Shown here: one piece after another, positions 48,101 through 55,030 of the stretch
Numbering within the stretch: the stretch's first letter is position 1
How the letters are laid out: every line of letters begins with the position of its first letter
From: Valencia hispanica
Lineage: Eukaryota; Chordata; Actinopteri; Cyprinodontiformes; Valenciidae
Assembly: GCA_963556495.2 (NCBI GenBank)
Contig: OY747715.1
Coordinates: forward strand, 69,501-133,500
Length of the DNA: 64,000 nucleotides
Direction of reading: 5' to 3'
Notes under the pieces: generated by a model
The model's database searches: none
What the model saw: the letters and a program-made list of their open reading frames with translations, nothing else
Told to the model about the DNA's origin: nothing
Program-made: the position numbers and the translations under genes

Positions 48101-50335
48101 TCATTAAATATAGTTTGATCTTCAGTGTAATAATTCTGAACATCTTGTCCCTCTTGACCCTCCCACCTTGGACAGTATGAGTTTATATGTGAATGCTTTG
48201 GAAGACCCGTCTATCCAAATCGACTTACAAATGAAGGTACAACAATAAAGATAATAAGCTACTTAGCATTTGGGTAAATATTTCAAAACCTGGACTGTGG
48301 TGGTGGGGGGTTCCAGATCTATTAAATGCAAAACAGACTCAAGAAGAGCTTCTTTGAATGGTTGAATGGCTGATATTTCATTTCTTTTTTCATGTTGTTG
48401 ATTTATTTGAATGTCTGTTTTTTTTTTTACAACTGCATTGAAATGTGGATGGATGGATGGATGGATGGATGGATGGATGGATGGATGGATGGATGGATGA
48501 GCTAAAAGTTCAATTTGTGTAATTCAGAATAACTCAGAAATATTTTCATTGACCATGATTTTAGGCACTATAAAAAGTGTTTTTTCTGTTTGTGGATCGA
48601 ACATGTTAAGAAAAAATATAAGAAAGGTGGGTGAGGATGATTGGTGATAATTAGGTTTCCATCAAAAGTTATGATGCTGATAAAGCCAGAACTGCCGGCA
48701 GAGATCACATATAAACAGGATCTGTGTCTTGTGAAATGTTTCAAAGTTTCATTTGCTGAAAGTTGGTGTTAAATACATAAACAAGATTAAATTGACTTTC
48801 TTCTTACTTCTCAGTTCAGACGTCTGTTTTCAGTTCTATCTGGTCTGGAGTCAGACTGAGTTCTCATCCAGTTTCTTGATCTTTCAGGGCCCCTGGTTGA
48901 AAGAAGTTGGAGATGCCTTAAGAAATCAAATTCTCTGGATGAAACTAAAACAAAAATGGCCTCAAGCCTCATAATGAACATCCTGTCCAAGAAAATGCAG
49001 GTGGAGCATAGAGGTGACACAGGTAATACCCTAAAGAAGAAACATGAGACATTACCTGTACCTACTCCACCTGCAGAGCAGCAGGGGGCTAAAAACAAGG
49101 AGGAAACGGGTGAGTTTAAAACTCCCCTTCACCTGGTGAGAGATGTGAGGAGTTTCATCAAACACAACAACAGCAAATATTTTAACATGAAAACAACAAG
49201 CTGCAATGTTATCGACCGAGAGGAGAGCATCCCACATCTGCCAGCTGTGGAGGGTAAACATCACGTTGCCATGGTTACAGCGTCCGTTAGCAAATCACAG
49301 AACAGGAAACAGGACTACTCTGGTAGTTGTCTGACTAAAAATGAGTATAAAAACAATGAGCCAATTACTGACAGCGATAACGGGGATGATGTCACCTTTT
49401 CAGGCAAGTCTTTGGACACACCCACTGTCAAAAACGACCCTTCAGGGCTCAGCCAATCAGAGAGAGCTGTAGTCTCTCTCTCCCCCTGGCAGAGCTCACA
49501 ACCCTGTCTCCAGAAACAGATGTCCTCTGAGTCTGGCCCAGAACACCCACATCAACCTCAACCTTGTGTATATGCCTCTACCCCGTGTGACTCTTCTCAG
49601 TTTGCCCCCATCCAGCACCTTCACCCCTATTTTTACAAGGTTCATCCTCATCTGAGAAGTGTACGATTCATCTACCCTCCTCTGAGCTGTGTGCCATCCC
49701 ACCTTCAGCATCCCTCACTTCCTTCCACTCATCACCTGTTGTCAAGCACCGTGAAGAAAAAAGGTAAACTCAGAGAAAGCTCTTCAAATGTGTTGGATCG
49801 CACTGAAACCACAGGAGATCAGGACCACAGACGCTTTGGGAGAACTGAATCACAGGATCAACAACTACCACCACAGATCCAACAGCCGTTTCCATGGAGC
49901 CTACAGCCTTTCATACCTGCACAGGTGGGGAGCGACTTTGTTTTTACTGCAGCAACTGGAGCCTTACTTAGCATCCCATCTTCCTGTCACCTGATGTTAG
50001 ACCCTAACAGTCAGCATTGCTTTTATATGAACACACCCCCAGCACCACAGAGGAAGATGCTATTGGACCCAGAAACTGGGCAGTTTGTTCAGGTGTTGCT
50101 ACCTGCACATTCAGTCAGGTCCACCTCCAACACCCCTGTGTTACCACTCAACTATGGTAACCCCTCCCCCTCTATGGTCCATATGCAGGGGAATAACCCA
50201 ACAGTCCTGCCAATGGTTCAGTTTCCATCACTGATGGGTGTACCCTTGCTGTATGGTACTCCGTGTCTAGCTGTTACCATGATAACTTCTGCGCTGCAGA
50301 CCCGTGATGATGTCACCCATCATGCACCACGATGA
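23824..50335 (+). CDS. prob1: prob1-like proline-rich DUF4585 protein (gene span, 4 coding exons)
   Basis: Joined exons give ~680 residues with intron phases 0, 0 and 1. The order is: an acidic segment [20 protein letters not shown] around residues 59-78; [12 protein letters not shown] at ~82; the block [18 protein letters not shown] at ~219; a long proline- and histidine-rich low-complexity middle; and [15 protein letters not shown] at ~590. The 'K.KMASS.I...LSKKMQ' and 'LDPETGQ..V..P' blocks are typical of the C10orf71/C4orf54/PROB1/PRR33 group (DUF4585), which are mostly muscle-expressed and likely disordered. Human PROB1 is ~1,000 residues, so this copy is short. The slc23a1 neighbour favours prob1 over its relatives. 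The molecular role of the protein is not established. Confidence 0.75.
24590..24700 (+). repeat. tRNA-derived SINE head fragment
   Basis: A CATC repeat is followed by gctcagga.. and gggttgccagttcaagcctg, which match the head of the SINE at 51,208-51,506. The latter string sits where a Pol III B box would be. No tail is present. Confidence 0.5.
24960..25135 (-). repeat. tRNA-like SINE fragment, interrupted
   Basis: On the minus strand it starts gggggcacggtggcgcagct (25,135) and ends with ctttctgtgtggagtt, the bounds of a very common fish tRNA-like repeat. The usual centre is replaced by ~70 bp of other sequence at ~25,015-25,080. Confidence 0.6.
25136..25739. other. Unassigned prob1 intron sequence
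   Basis: I see nothing classifiable. A short GT run lies at ~25,688-25,700. Confidence 0.35.
25740..27235 (+). mobile_element. L2 element, piece 1: 5' UTR, ORF1 and start of endonuclease
   Basis: This is the first part of a single L2-type LINE whose other parts lie at 32,700-33,305, 34,605-34,738 and 39,784-42,434. ORF1 (26,108-26,773) carries an SGNH/GDSL-esterase-like domain: [11 protein letters not shown] (GSS in place of GDS), [10 protein letters not shown] and [15 protein letters not shown]2 begins about 26,867 with [20 protein letters not shown] and [14 protein letters not shown], the N-terminal AP-endonuclease motifs. It breaks off at ~27,235, where another transposon has inserted. 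An earlier frame at 25,897-26,136 may be the ORF1 N-terminus, now out of frame. Confidence 0.85.
26108..26773 (+). pseudogene. L2 ORF1 protein with SGNH-esterase domain
   Basis: The 222-codon frame is Pro-rich at first (~1-60), then has the SGNH blocks: block [10 protein letters not shown] (~66), block [12 protein letters not shown] (~114) and block V around [11 protein letters not shown]...LDGAALL (~185-210). Esterase-bearing ORF1 proteins are known for fish L2/CR1 LINEs and are thought to aid nucleic-acid or membrane association. Loss of the block I Asp and of the DGLH-type His suggests it is not catalytic. The frame is open but lacks its N-terminal part. Confidence 0.75.
27358..27443. repeat. 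Inverted repeat near the transposon left end
   Basis: ATGTCCCACT (27,358-27,367) and its exact complement AGTGGGACAT (27,434-27,443) enclose 66 bp and could form a hairpin. Between them lies TTTCCGTCC, a word that recurs at ~32,172 and ~32,511 near the other end. Confidence 0.6.
28732..31831 (+). pseudogene. Spliced DDE-like transposase, family unassigned
   Basis: Blocks run 28,732-29,050, 29,051-30,581, then exons 30,756-30,847, 31,148-31,234, 31,353-31,446 and 31,536-31,831, whose phases close (1, 0, 0, 1). The N-terminal block ends in a helix-turn-helix-like [19 protein letters not shown]. CxxC pairs lie in [20 protein letters not shown] and [11 protein letters not shown]. Candidate catalytic residues are D in [12 protein letters not shown] in [13 protein letters not shown] (85 further on) and D/E in [14 protein letters not shown] (41-43 further on). 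The last exon has [23 protein letters not shown] and WPRRDDIE. The gene is broken by a frameshift with a stop near 29,060 and an in-frame stop at 29,561-29,563. No ATG is seen at the left end, so the start is unknown. Confidence 0.65.
32700..33305 (+). pseudogene. L2 element, piece 2: endonuclease C-terminal half
   Basis: It continues the L2 frame after the transposon: [62 protein letters not shown] and [12 protein letters not shown]. These are the catalytic GDFN, the HTLDL and the SDH motifs of AP-type endonucleases. The frame is open for 199 codons and then is cut at ~33,305 by the LTR-like insertion. Confidence 0.85.
33306..34604 (-). mobile_element. LTR-like unit, copy A
   Basis: This 1.3-kb non-coding unit separates L2 text ending [10 protein letters not shown] from text resuming [14 protein letters not shown]. 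Its sequence is shared with 57,155-58,595 at the same positions (ctcctctacccaga near 34,120 and 58,078; ggccacagaccaatgagaat near 34,533 and 58,517; gatgctgggagatgcagt near 34,574). It begins near TGTAACTATTA and ends near AAGGCCA, TG...CA limits. On the minus strand it has a CCAAT-type string near one end and an AATAAA near 33,565. A solo LTR is the simplest reading. The target duplication is not clear. Confidence 0.55.
34605..34738 (+). pseudogene. L2 element, piece 3: linker before RT
   Basis: It encodes [15 protein letters not shown] and [17 protein letters not shown], the L2 linker between endonuclease and RT. The text stops at the poly-tail of the reversed LINE and resumes at 39,786 ([11 protein letters not shown]). 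Confidence 0.85.
35450..35881 (+). mobile_element. Poly(A)-tailed retro-insertion
   Basis: The 432-bp insert ends in an A-run (35,859-35,880) and is flanked by CTATTTTAG at 35,441-35,449 and 35,882-35,890, a 9-bp target duplication. The host LINE reads continuously when the insert is removed. The 5' end is GC-rich, the middle pyrimidine-rich, and AATAAA strings occur at ~35,697 and ~35,720. No open frame or Pol III boxes are seen, so it may be a retrocopy of a transcript rather than a tRNA SINE. Confidence 0.75.
35805..38057 (-). pseudogene. ORF2 of the reversed LINE: endonuclease and reverse transcriptase
   Basis: The endonuclease has [32 protein letters not shown] and [13 protein letters not shown] (38,057-37,540). 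The RT has [19 protein letters not shown] (~36,640), [18 protein letters not shown] (~36,440), [20 protein letters not shown] (~36,270) and [13 protein letters not shown] (~36,170), with the YADD catalytic motif. Frames change near 37,440, 36,760 and 36,540. The C-terminal part continues at 35,430-34,911 beyond an insertion. Confidence 0.85.
38334..39581 (-). pseudogene. ORF1 of the reversed LINE: coiled coil plus SGNH hydrolase
   Basis: From the ATG at 39,581: [20 protein letters not shown] then [12 protein letters not shown], a CxxC plus coiled-coil head. Then comes a Pro-rich linker in a shifted frame (39,232-38,735) ending [14 protein letters not shown], with block I GDS. The last frame (38,738-38,334) has [15 protein letters not shown] (GSND), then [16 protein letters not shown] with the D..H pair. 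All SGNH catalytic residues are present, but at least two frameshifts split the gene. This type of ORF1 is known in fish CR1/L2-group LINEs. Confidence 0.8.
39784..42434 (+). mobile_element. L2 element, piece 4: RT and 3' UTR
   Basis: The RT starts RKLERKWRS and [18 protein letters not shown] (39,810-39,960). It continues with [20 protein letters not shown] (~40,410), [19 protein letters not shown] (~40,620), [19 protein letters not shown] (~40,800) and [14 protein letters not shown] (~40,890), then runs to DTLYF-stop near 41,694. Stops or frameshifts occur at ~40,352, 40,520, 40,807 and 40,964. The 3' UTR runs 41,695-42,434 and ends in the (GAATT)n tail. It is the reference copy for the many L2 fragments in the window. 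Confidence 0.9.
42435..45530 (-). mobile_element. L1-type LINE 3' half, reversed
   Basis: On the minus strand the ORF2 C-terminal region reads [37 protein letters not shown] and [12 protein letters not shown] (45,503-45,200). It then reads [20 protein letters not shown] (~44,740), [20 protein letters not shown] (~44,570) and [20 protein letters not shown], ending [18 protein letters not shown] at 43,414. The remaining ~1 kb (43,413-42,435) is a GC-rich 3' UTR. The 5' two-thirds is missing, and a 706-bp insertion interrupts it. Confidence 0.85.
43470..44175 (-). mobile_element. 706-bp LTR-like insertion in L1
   Basis: It starts TGTCATG and ends CATGACA, and is flanked by GCCAG on both sides (43,465-43,469 and 44,176-44,180). 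Removing it and one GCCAG restores the L1 frame [20 protein letters not shown] exactly. TG...CA ends with a 5-bp duplication fit a solo LTR. On the minus strand an ATTAAA polyadenylation-like signal lies near its 3' end. There is no ORF of note. A TIR transposon with a 5-bp duplication is the alternative. Confidence 0.75.
45546..45620 (+). repeat. LINE 3' tail fragment
   Basis: The text cactttgaattgccgtgttg, then gctatgcgaataaaatgtaa and cttgcct, matches the generic tail of fish L2/CR1-group LINEs. It lies just 5' of prob1-like exon 2. Confidence 0.55.
45731..45814 (+). CDS. prob1: prob1-like coding exon 2
   Basis: The 84-bp exon has acceptor tatctaacag and donor gtaaaat. It is 28 codons, [20 protein letters not shown] then DKENLIDQ, phase 0 at both ends. 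It is basic and sits between an L1 remnant and a Tc1 remnant. It was recognised from splice sites and phase rather than from similarity, so additional small exons could exist in the 21-kb intron. Confidence 0.65.
45870..47040 (+). mobile_element. Tc1/mariner transposon, decayed
   Basis: [20 protein letters not shown] then VYRWRKLF (46,160-46,245) matches the Tc1 helix-turn-helix. [20 protein letters not shown] and NLRPSVKKL (46,630-46,730) and TEIMWGDLK (46,830-46,857) match the catalytic half; the usual DNDPKH and SPDLNPIE motifs are mutated. Imperfect ends (gaaaaagtgggatactctc at ~45,878 and the complement of gggtgtccttaccttttcct at ~47,000) are likely the inverted repeats. It sits in a prob1 intron. 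Confidence 0.8.
47151..47325 (+). CDS. prob1: prob1-like coding exon 3
   Basis: The 175-bp exon lies between ctgagcag and gtaata. It encodes [39 protein letters not shown], then [13 protein letters not shown]. It enters in phase 0 and leaves in phase 1, joining exon 4 as K-G-P-L-V-E-R-S-W. Confidence 0.8.
47765..48110 (-). repeat. LINE 3' tail fragment, reversed
   Basis: The text gtactttattgtccccaagg, then gaaagttgctttgca, is the reverse of a common fish LINE 3' end (a terminus resembling CCTTGGGGACAATAAAGTAC). The upstream limit is approximate. It lies in the last prob1 intron. Confidence 0.5.
48447..48499. repeat. (GGAT)n microsatellite
   Basis: About 13 perfect GGAT units sit in the last prob1 intron. 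Confidence 0.97.
48888..50335 (+). CDS. prob1: prob1-like last coding exon (DUF4585 region)
   Basis: Acceptor gatctttcag ends at 48887, and the frame is open for 482 codons to the stop at 50333-50335. It contains [36 protein letters not shown], a Pro/His/Gln-rich middle, and [18 protein letters not shown]. The intact 1.4-kb frame among decayed repeats argues for selection. The reverse-strand frames inside it are shadows. Confidence 0.9.
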
Positions 50336-50709
50336 TCCTGTATCACACATGCTGCATCATTCCTTAAGGGTTTCGACCCTTGGTGAATATTTATAGAAGC
50401 TAAAGCTGTTTGTTTCGTTTCTCTGGATGTCTTTTTATCTTTGGTTTATTTTTCTTCTTTAAACAGTGATTCAGCATGTTCAGCTTGTTAATTTTGCATT
50501 TAACAGTTACTTTAATATCACTGATGAGCACAAAAAGGCTCTGAGTAATACACAAACTGGAAACCAAGTACTTTAAAAAGCTACACCTTAGCAGTGTTGT
50601 CTTTGTTTGAGCTATACCTGACAGAAAACCTTTGCTGCTCCTCATTTTGCTTTCACTTTGTTGTTTCTTCCTTTGACCTTGGAGGGGGGATCCTGTCATG
50701 ATGTCAAAT

Positions 50710-51065
50710 AACTGTTCCTTCTGTGTTTCTGCTCTGTCTTCTCAAACCCCCAGACGGTCGTGGCAGATGGCCGCTCCTACTGAGCCTGGTTCTGTTGGAG
50801 GTTTCTTCCTGTTAAAGGGGAGTTTTTCCTCTCCACTGTCGCTACATGCTTGCTCAGTATGAGGAATTGCTGAGGTTGGAGTCTGCAACAATGTAGCAAA
50901 ACCTCAAGTCAATGACTCCATGACATCTGCTGGGATTCCTTAAATAGAAAACTTTTAACGAATGAAATGTTTGTATGATTGAATTGAAATGACTTTTCTT
51001 GTAAAGCACCTTGAGATGACATTTTTTTGTAAATTGGCGCTATATAAATAAACTGAATTGAACTA
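50710..51065 (+). repeat. L2 3' UTR fragment just downstream of prob1
   Basis: It matches the L2 3' UTR (cagacggtcgtggcagatgg, tgagcctggttctgttggag) through the tail gcgctatataaataaactga. It starts 375 bp after the prob1 stop codon in the same orientation and carries an AATAAA, so it may lie inside the prob1 3' UTR. Confidence 0.85.
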
Positions 51066-51207
51066 AAAGCTAACTGCTCCCTCTGGTGACTGAAGTCAGA
51101 ATTACCTTAAGAGCAAAGTTAAGGCATCTGAGCTTTACTGGAATAAAACAAACTGTGTATCTTTAATTCATTCATACAACAGCTTTACTTTCTTTTCAAT
51201 AAAAGGA

Positions 51208-51506
51208 TAAATGGCCTGCATTTGTATAGCGCTTTTCCAGTCAGAGGACCACAAAGCACTTTACACTATATTCAGTCATTCACCCATTGATGCACACATT
51301 CACACACTAACAGTGGTGGTAAGCTACATTGTAGCCACAGCTGCCTTGGGACATGCTGACACTAATGAGGCTGCCGTACACAATGGCGCCACAGGGTGAA
51401 GTGTCTTGCCCAAGGACACAACGACCGAGACGGACGGAGCGGGATTTAGAACTGGCAACCCATTGACTACAGGACAAACTCCCACCACCTGAGCCACAGT
51501 CCCTCC
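51208..51506 (-). mobile_element. tRNA-derived SINE
   Basis: On the minus strand the head gtggctcaggtggtgggag fits a Pol III A box and gggttgccagttctaaatcc a B box. A SINE body follows, with a LINE-like end aaagcgctatacaaatgcag. Its head is shared with 24,590-24,700. The length (~300 bp) is typical. Confidence 0.75.
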
Positions 51507-51569
51507 ACAAATAAGGCTTGAAGTCCCACTCCGAACATATTTTGAGGTATTTTTTAAACATTCTCAGTG

Positions 51570-52350
51570 GTCTTTAAATTATGATTATGCCGTTTTTAGC
51601 CAAAATGACAAAACCTGTGCCATTTTCTGGGACTTTGCTTCAGCAGAACTGCAGTAGCTCATTAGCAATTCGCCTCTGTGTTGTGGGCGGAGCCATTGGC
51701 ACGATCATCATCAGAGGGCAAATCGTCTCCTTCTGAATCATGATCGGCAAAGATCAGCGCACGCACCTCGTCCGCACTGTAAAGTCATCTGGGCATTTTG
51801 TTTTTGGTTATAAAAATCACCATCTGTCTCTCTATCCGTCCATCCTGCAACCGATGCTGTCGCTTTTCTCTCCTCTCCCGCTCTGCTCTCTCGCTCGCGC
51901 TCAGCAGCTGGCCGCGCAGACAGCTGGTGTCGGGTTTCAAACCTTTTTTTCTCAGATTTGTTTGTAGTGGACATCTAGTAGTACCAAGCAGTAACAGCAC
52001 AAGGCAGTAGATTTAAAGAAAGGGGCTGTTTTATTCATCAATGTATTGCAACCCGCTACAGGTGTTGATCCCCCATCGTCTTCTCTACTCCTCAGAACCT
52101 GAGCGGGCGGAGCGGAGCGGAGGAGGAGGAGGAGCTTGTGGCTCCGCCCAGTGGAGTTACTACGTAACAACTCCAGTCTATTTTAGCTGGCATTTTAACG
52201 TCTGCTACTGATTCACAGCCATTTGAATGCAGAAATACTCAGAAATACAACTTTGAGCTTAATTTTCTCAAGTTATGTCCTCTAGCATCAGAAAAATGAA
52301 CATCTTAACATCTAGAAAAACATGATTTCCATCAGAGTGGGTCTTTAAAT
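51570..52350. repeat. Unclassified repeat with similar edges
   Basis: GTCTTTAAAT occurs at 51,570-51,579 and 52,341-52,350 in the same direction. The interval includes GC-rich, Ser/Arg-like low-complexity text at ~51,840-52,160 (tctctc runs and gagcgggcggagcgg). It is non-coding, and I could not settle the family. Confidence 0.3.
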
Positions 52351-53077
52351 ATGTTGAATATTGTGGAGTTTATGAAATATTCTCACTTACCCAAAAACAA
52401 TCACATGGATTGAACATGTTATTCACATGGGATCACATGGGATTTTGTCTTTTTCTTTTTCCGTAGGGGGTGTTACAAATTAATTTCATGTAAAATCTGT
52501 GCTAAGATATGCAATGTTAGATTTTTATTTCCTCCAATGTCCAACTTTCAGGTTTCAAGTTTCAGGTTTCAAATAAATTAAAATTTGTGATCAAATTCAG
52601 GCAAAAACAGTTTGAGTTTCTAATGTAATAACCAGCTTGTTGCCAGTAAAACAGTCATGGATGGTGAGGATAAACTAAGAAGTTTCCTCATTTTTCCTGA
52701 CATCTTCTGTGAATGTGGAAACCCTGAAGGAGTTTCTGAGCAGTTTTAAATCTTTAGATTTATGAATCCTCCTTCTGATCTTGAATAAACTTTCAGAAAA
52801 CTGGAAAAAACTGCTGGAACACTGAATTCCTTTAAATTAAGGCTAAAAGCTGAAGTGTGTTGCCTTTGATTAATAACTGGACCATCGATAACACACTGCT
52901 TTCCACATGATCAGTGAGACCTGCCAAGACCGGCTCCAAACAAACACAGTTTTAACTGGTTTTAAGCCTTTTTCTTTAGACTGGTTTTAACCGTTTTAGC
53001 ATCGCTGTCTTTTTAATCAACGGACACTTTTACCTGGCGTGTTTTAATTGGTGAGGAGTGCATGGAGTATTAGCTTC

Positions 53078-54275
53078 TGTTAGGTTAAAAAAGTGATTGA
53101 CCTACAATGAATCACACACAAGGGTCGGAGAGAATATGATTTTTTGGTCATTTATTTGAGATATTTAATTGTAATCAAATTCTGCTAAAACTGGATCGTA
53201 TAGTTTTTACTCTAAGTGTCTCTTTTGTGCAACTAGATTGAGCCGTTTTATGGCTTTCTTAATCTAAGGATGTGTTGTGTAACCTATAATTCCGCACAGA
53301 ACGTCTCTTGTAGTGCACGTCAAACCGTACGTTAACACCGTTAGGTTTCAGGTTGGACTGGCATACATAAAGATTATGTCCTGTGCCTATCTTACTCTAC
53401 CCACCTGGGGTGCGGTATATCGTTTTGATTCTGCTGTTTGTGTTTTTACTCCCATACACTGGCGTGCTTTATTTCCCAGCGAGGTGGATTGGCTCGCAAA
53501 CCTAACCCGTTACAACCGTTTCCCAGCAAGGTGGACCGGTTCGCAAACCTGTACCGTTACACCCTTTTGCTGTAGTAATTAACGCATTAATCACTTAAGG
53601 ATCAACACCTGATATTTTATCAGAGAGGCTAAAGCGTCCTTTAGGCCCAAACAGCAGAATATACCCTGACTATCTTAGAATTGTTTTTTTTTTTTAATGT
53701 GAAGGTGCACAAAAAGACGTACTCACAATCTCCCCCAAATGCGAGTGATTCAAACCGAATCGATCGCACGGGAGCACGCGCAGGGGGTCCTCGTGGAAGT
53801 TATGCAGCCTGCCAGTGCAGCAATTCAGCGATCTGGACGTCAAGAACAGTCCTTCGACGGAGACCACCAGCGGGAGTGCTCCGTACGTCGAGTCACGGCA
53901 CCAAGATGTTAGGTTAAAAAGTGGTTGACCTACAATGAATCACACACAAAGGTCGGAGAGAATATGGAGTCAATAAGCTCTGCAGAGGTAGATGTGGATA
54001 ATCAGTTCTGCAGAGGGAGACCAGGAAAATACTATAAGGAATGAGCCAACCGTGTCTGTCTGTTCTCAGCCTCCCAGTATCATAGTCTCTGGTCTCTGGT
54101 CTCGAAGAGCACCCCCTCTGCAGTCTCTCTTTATTTAGTCACACTTCATTAACATATTAAAAGAACAGGATGTCATGCAAATGAGCATGTGACTGAAACC
54201 AAAATGACATTTAAAAAGTACATTAGAAAGACACCCTAAGAAAATAATAATATAACATTATTATTTTACCTAACA
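53078..54275 (-). mobile_element. Endogenous-retrovirus-like fossil, internally deleted
   Basis: It is flanked by GCTTC on both sides (53,073-53,077 and 54,276-54,280). Right LTR: 53,907-54,275, 369 bp, TGTTAGG...CCTAACA. Left partial LTR: 53,078-53,138, matching the first 61 bp of the right one. On the minus strand the right LTR is the 5' LTR. It is followed after 3 nt by TGGTGCCGTGACTCG, a His-tRNA-type primer binding site, and ~190 bp of leader with a possible gtgagt donor. No gag, pol or env frame is left, so it has no coding capacity. Confidence 0.8.
53889..53903 (-). other. Primer binding site, His-tRNA type
   Basis: The minus strand reads TGGTGCCGTGACTCG, the 3'-end complement of tRNA-His used by class I (HERV-H-type) retroviral elements, 3 nt from the LTR end. 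Confidence 0.75.
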
Positions 54276-54287
54276 GCTTCCACCACC

Positions 54288-55030
54288 ATGCCTCCACTCA
54301 CCTGTAGCGCTGGCTGTGATGGCTGCTTCAAACTCAGCCAGAAAGTTCTAGAGCTGGAGCAGAGGATCTCCACGCTTCACCAAATCCAGGAGCATGAGTG
54401 CGACATGGATATCATTTTCGGCTGGACTTTCGCCCCCGCCGCCAACAGTGCTGAACTGGCCGACACGCTTACATATCAGCCCAGTGAAGCTGCGGAGAGG
54501 AGATCCACTACTAGGTCTCCAAATGGACTCGGGGCGCAGAACAGCACGTTACATCTACCGTAGAGGAGGAATACTGGCTCCAGCAAGGGTCTAAGCCAAA
54601 AGCCCCCATCAGCTCCACTCCGGTTCTCCAGGGTCCGTGGTCCACGGTTGGGCCTCGCCGCGGTGAGGGTGCGCGGAATAGCCGTCACCGTTCTCCTCCA
54701 CCCGGCCTGCCATTGACCAACCGTTTTGGTGCTTTGGACCCGGACTTGATCATGATATTCATTGTTTATTTTTAATAGAAACATGGCTCAGTACAGATAC
54801 CCCTGTTGTCCTTACCTCCCCACCAAATTTTTACTTTTCTTATTCAACGAGGAGTAGCAAAAGGGGAGGCGGAACTTCTTTTATAATCTCATCAATGCTT
54901 CCTGCCAAACCTGTTTTATTTGACAATTAAAGTACCTTTAAATATGCTGCGTCTGCTTTTAACACTTCTCAGATTTTATGTGTCACAGTTTATAGGCCTC
55001 CTAAAGAGAGTGCACTTTTTATTGAAGGAT
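54288..55030 (+). pseudogene. LINE ORF1 head fused to an endonuclease remnant
   Basis: From ATG 54,288: CSAGCDGCFKLSQKVLELEQ then [12 protein letters not shown], clearly the same ORF1 head as at 39,581 on the other strand. After ~54,750 the text jumps to endonuclease motifs IETWLSTDTPVVLT, RSSKRGGGTSFI and [13 protein letters not shown], skipping the SGNH domain. It then jumps again into the RT linker (SRLHSALDLLAPLK) at ~55,030. Confidence 0.75.

Noticed and set aside
48447..48499. Regular array that might look like a CRISPR
   Set aside because: It is a simple GGAT microsatellite with no spacers, in a vertebrate genome.
51570..52350. Possible LTR pair defined by GTCTTTAAAT at both edges
   Set aside because: The shared part is only about 10 bp and there is no TG...CA limit or target duplication.
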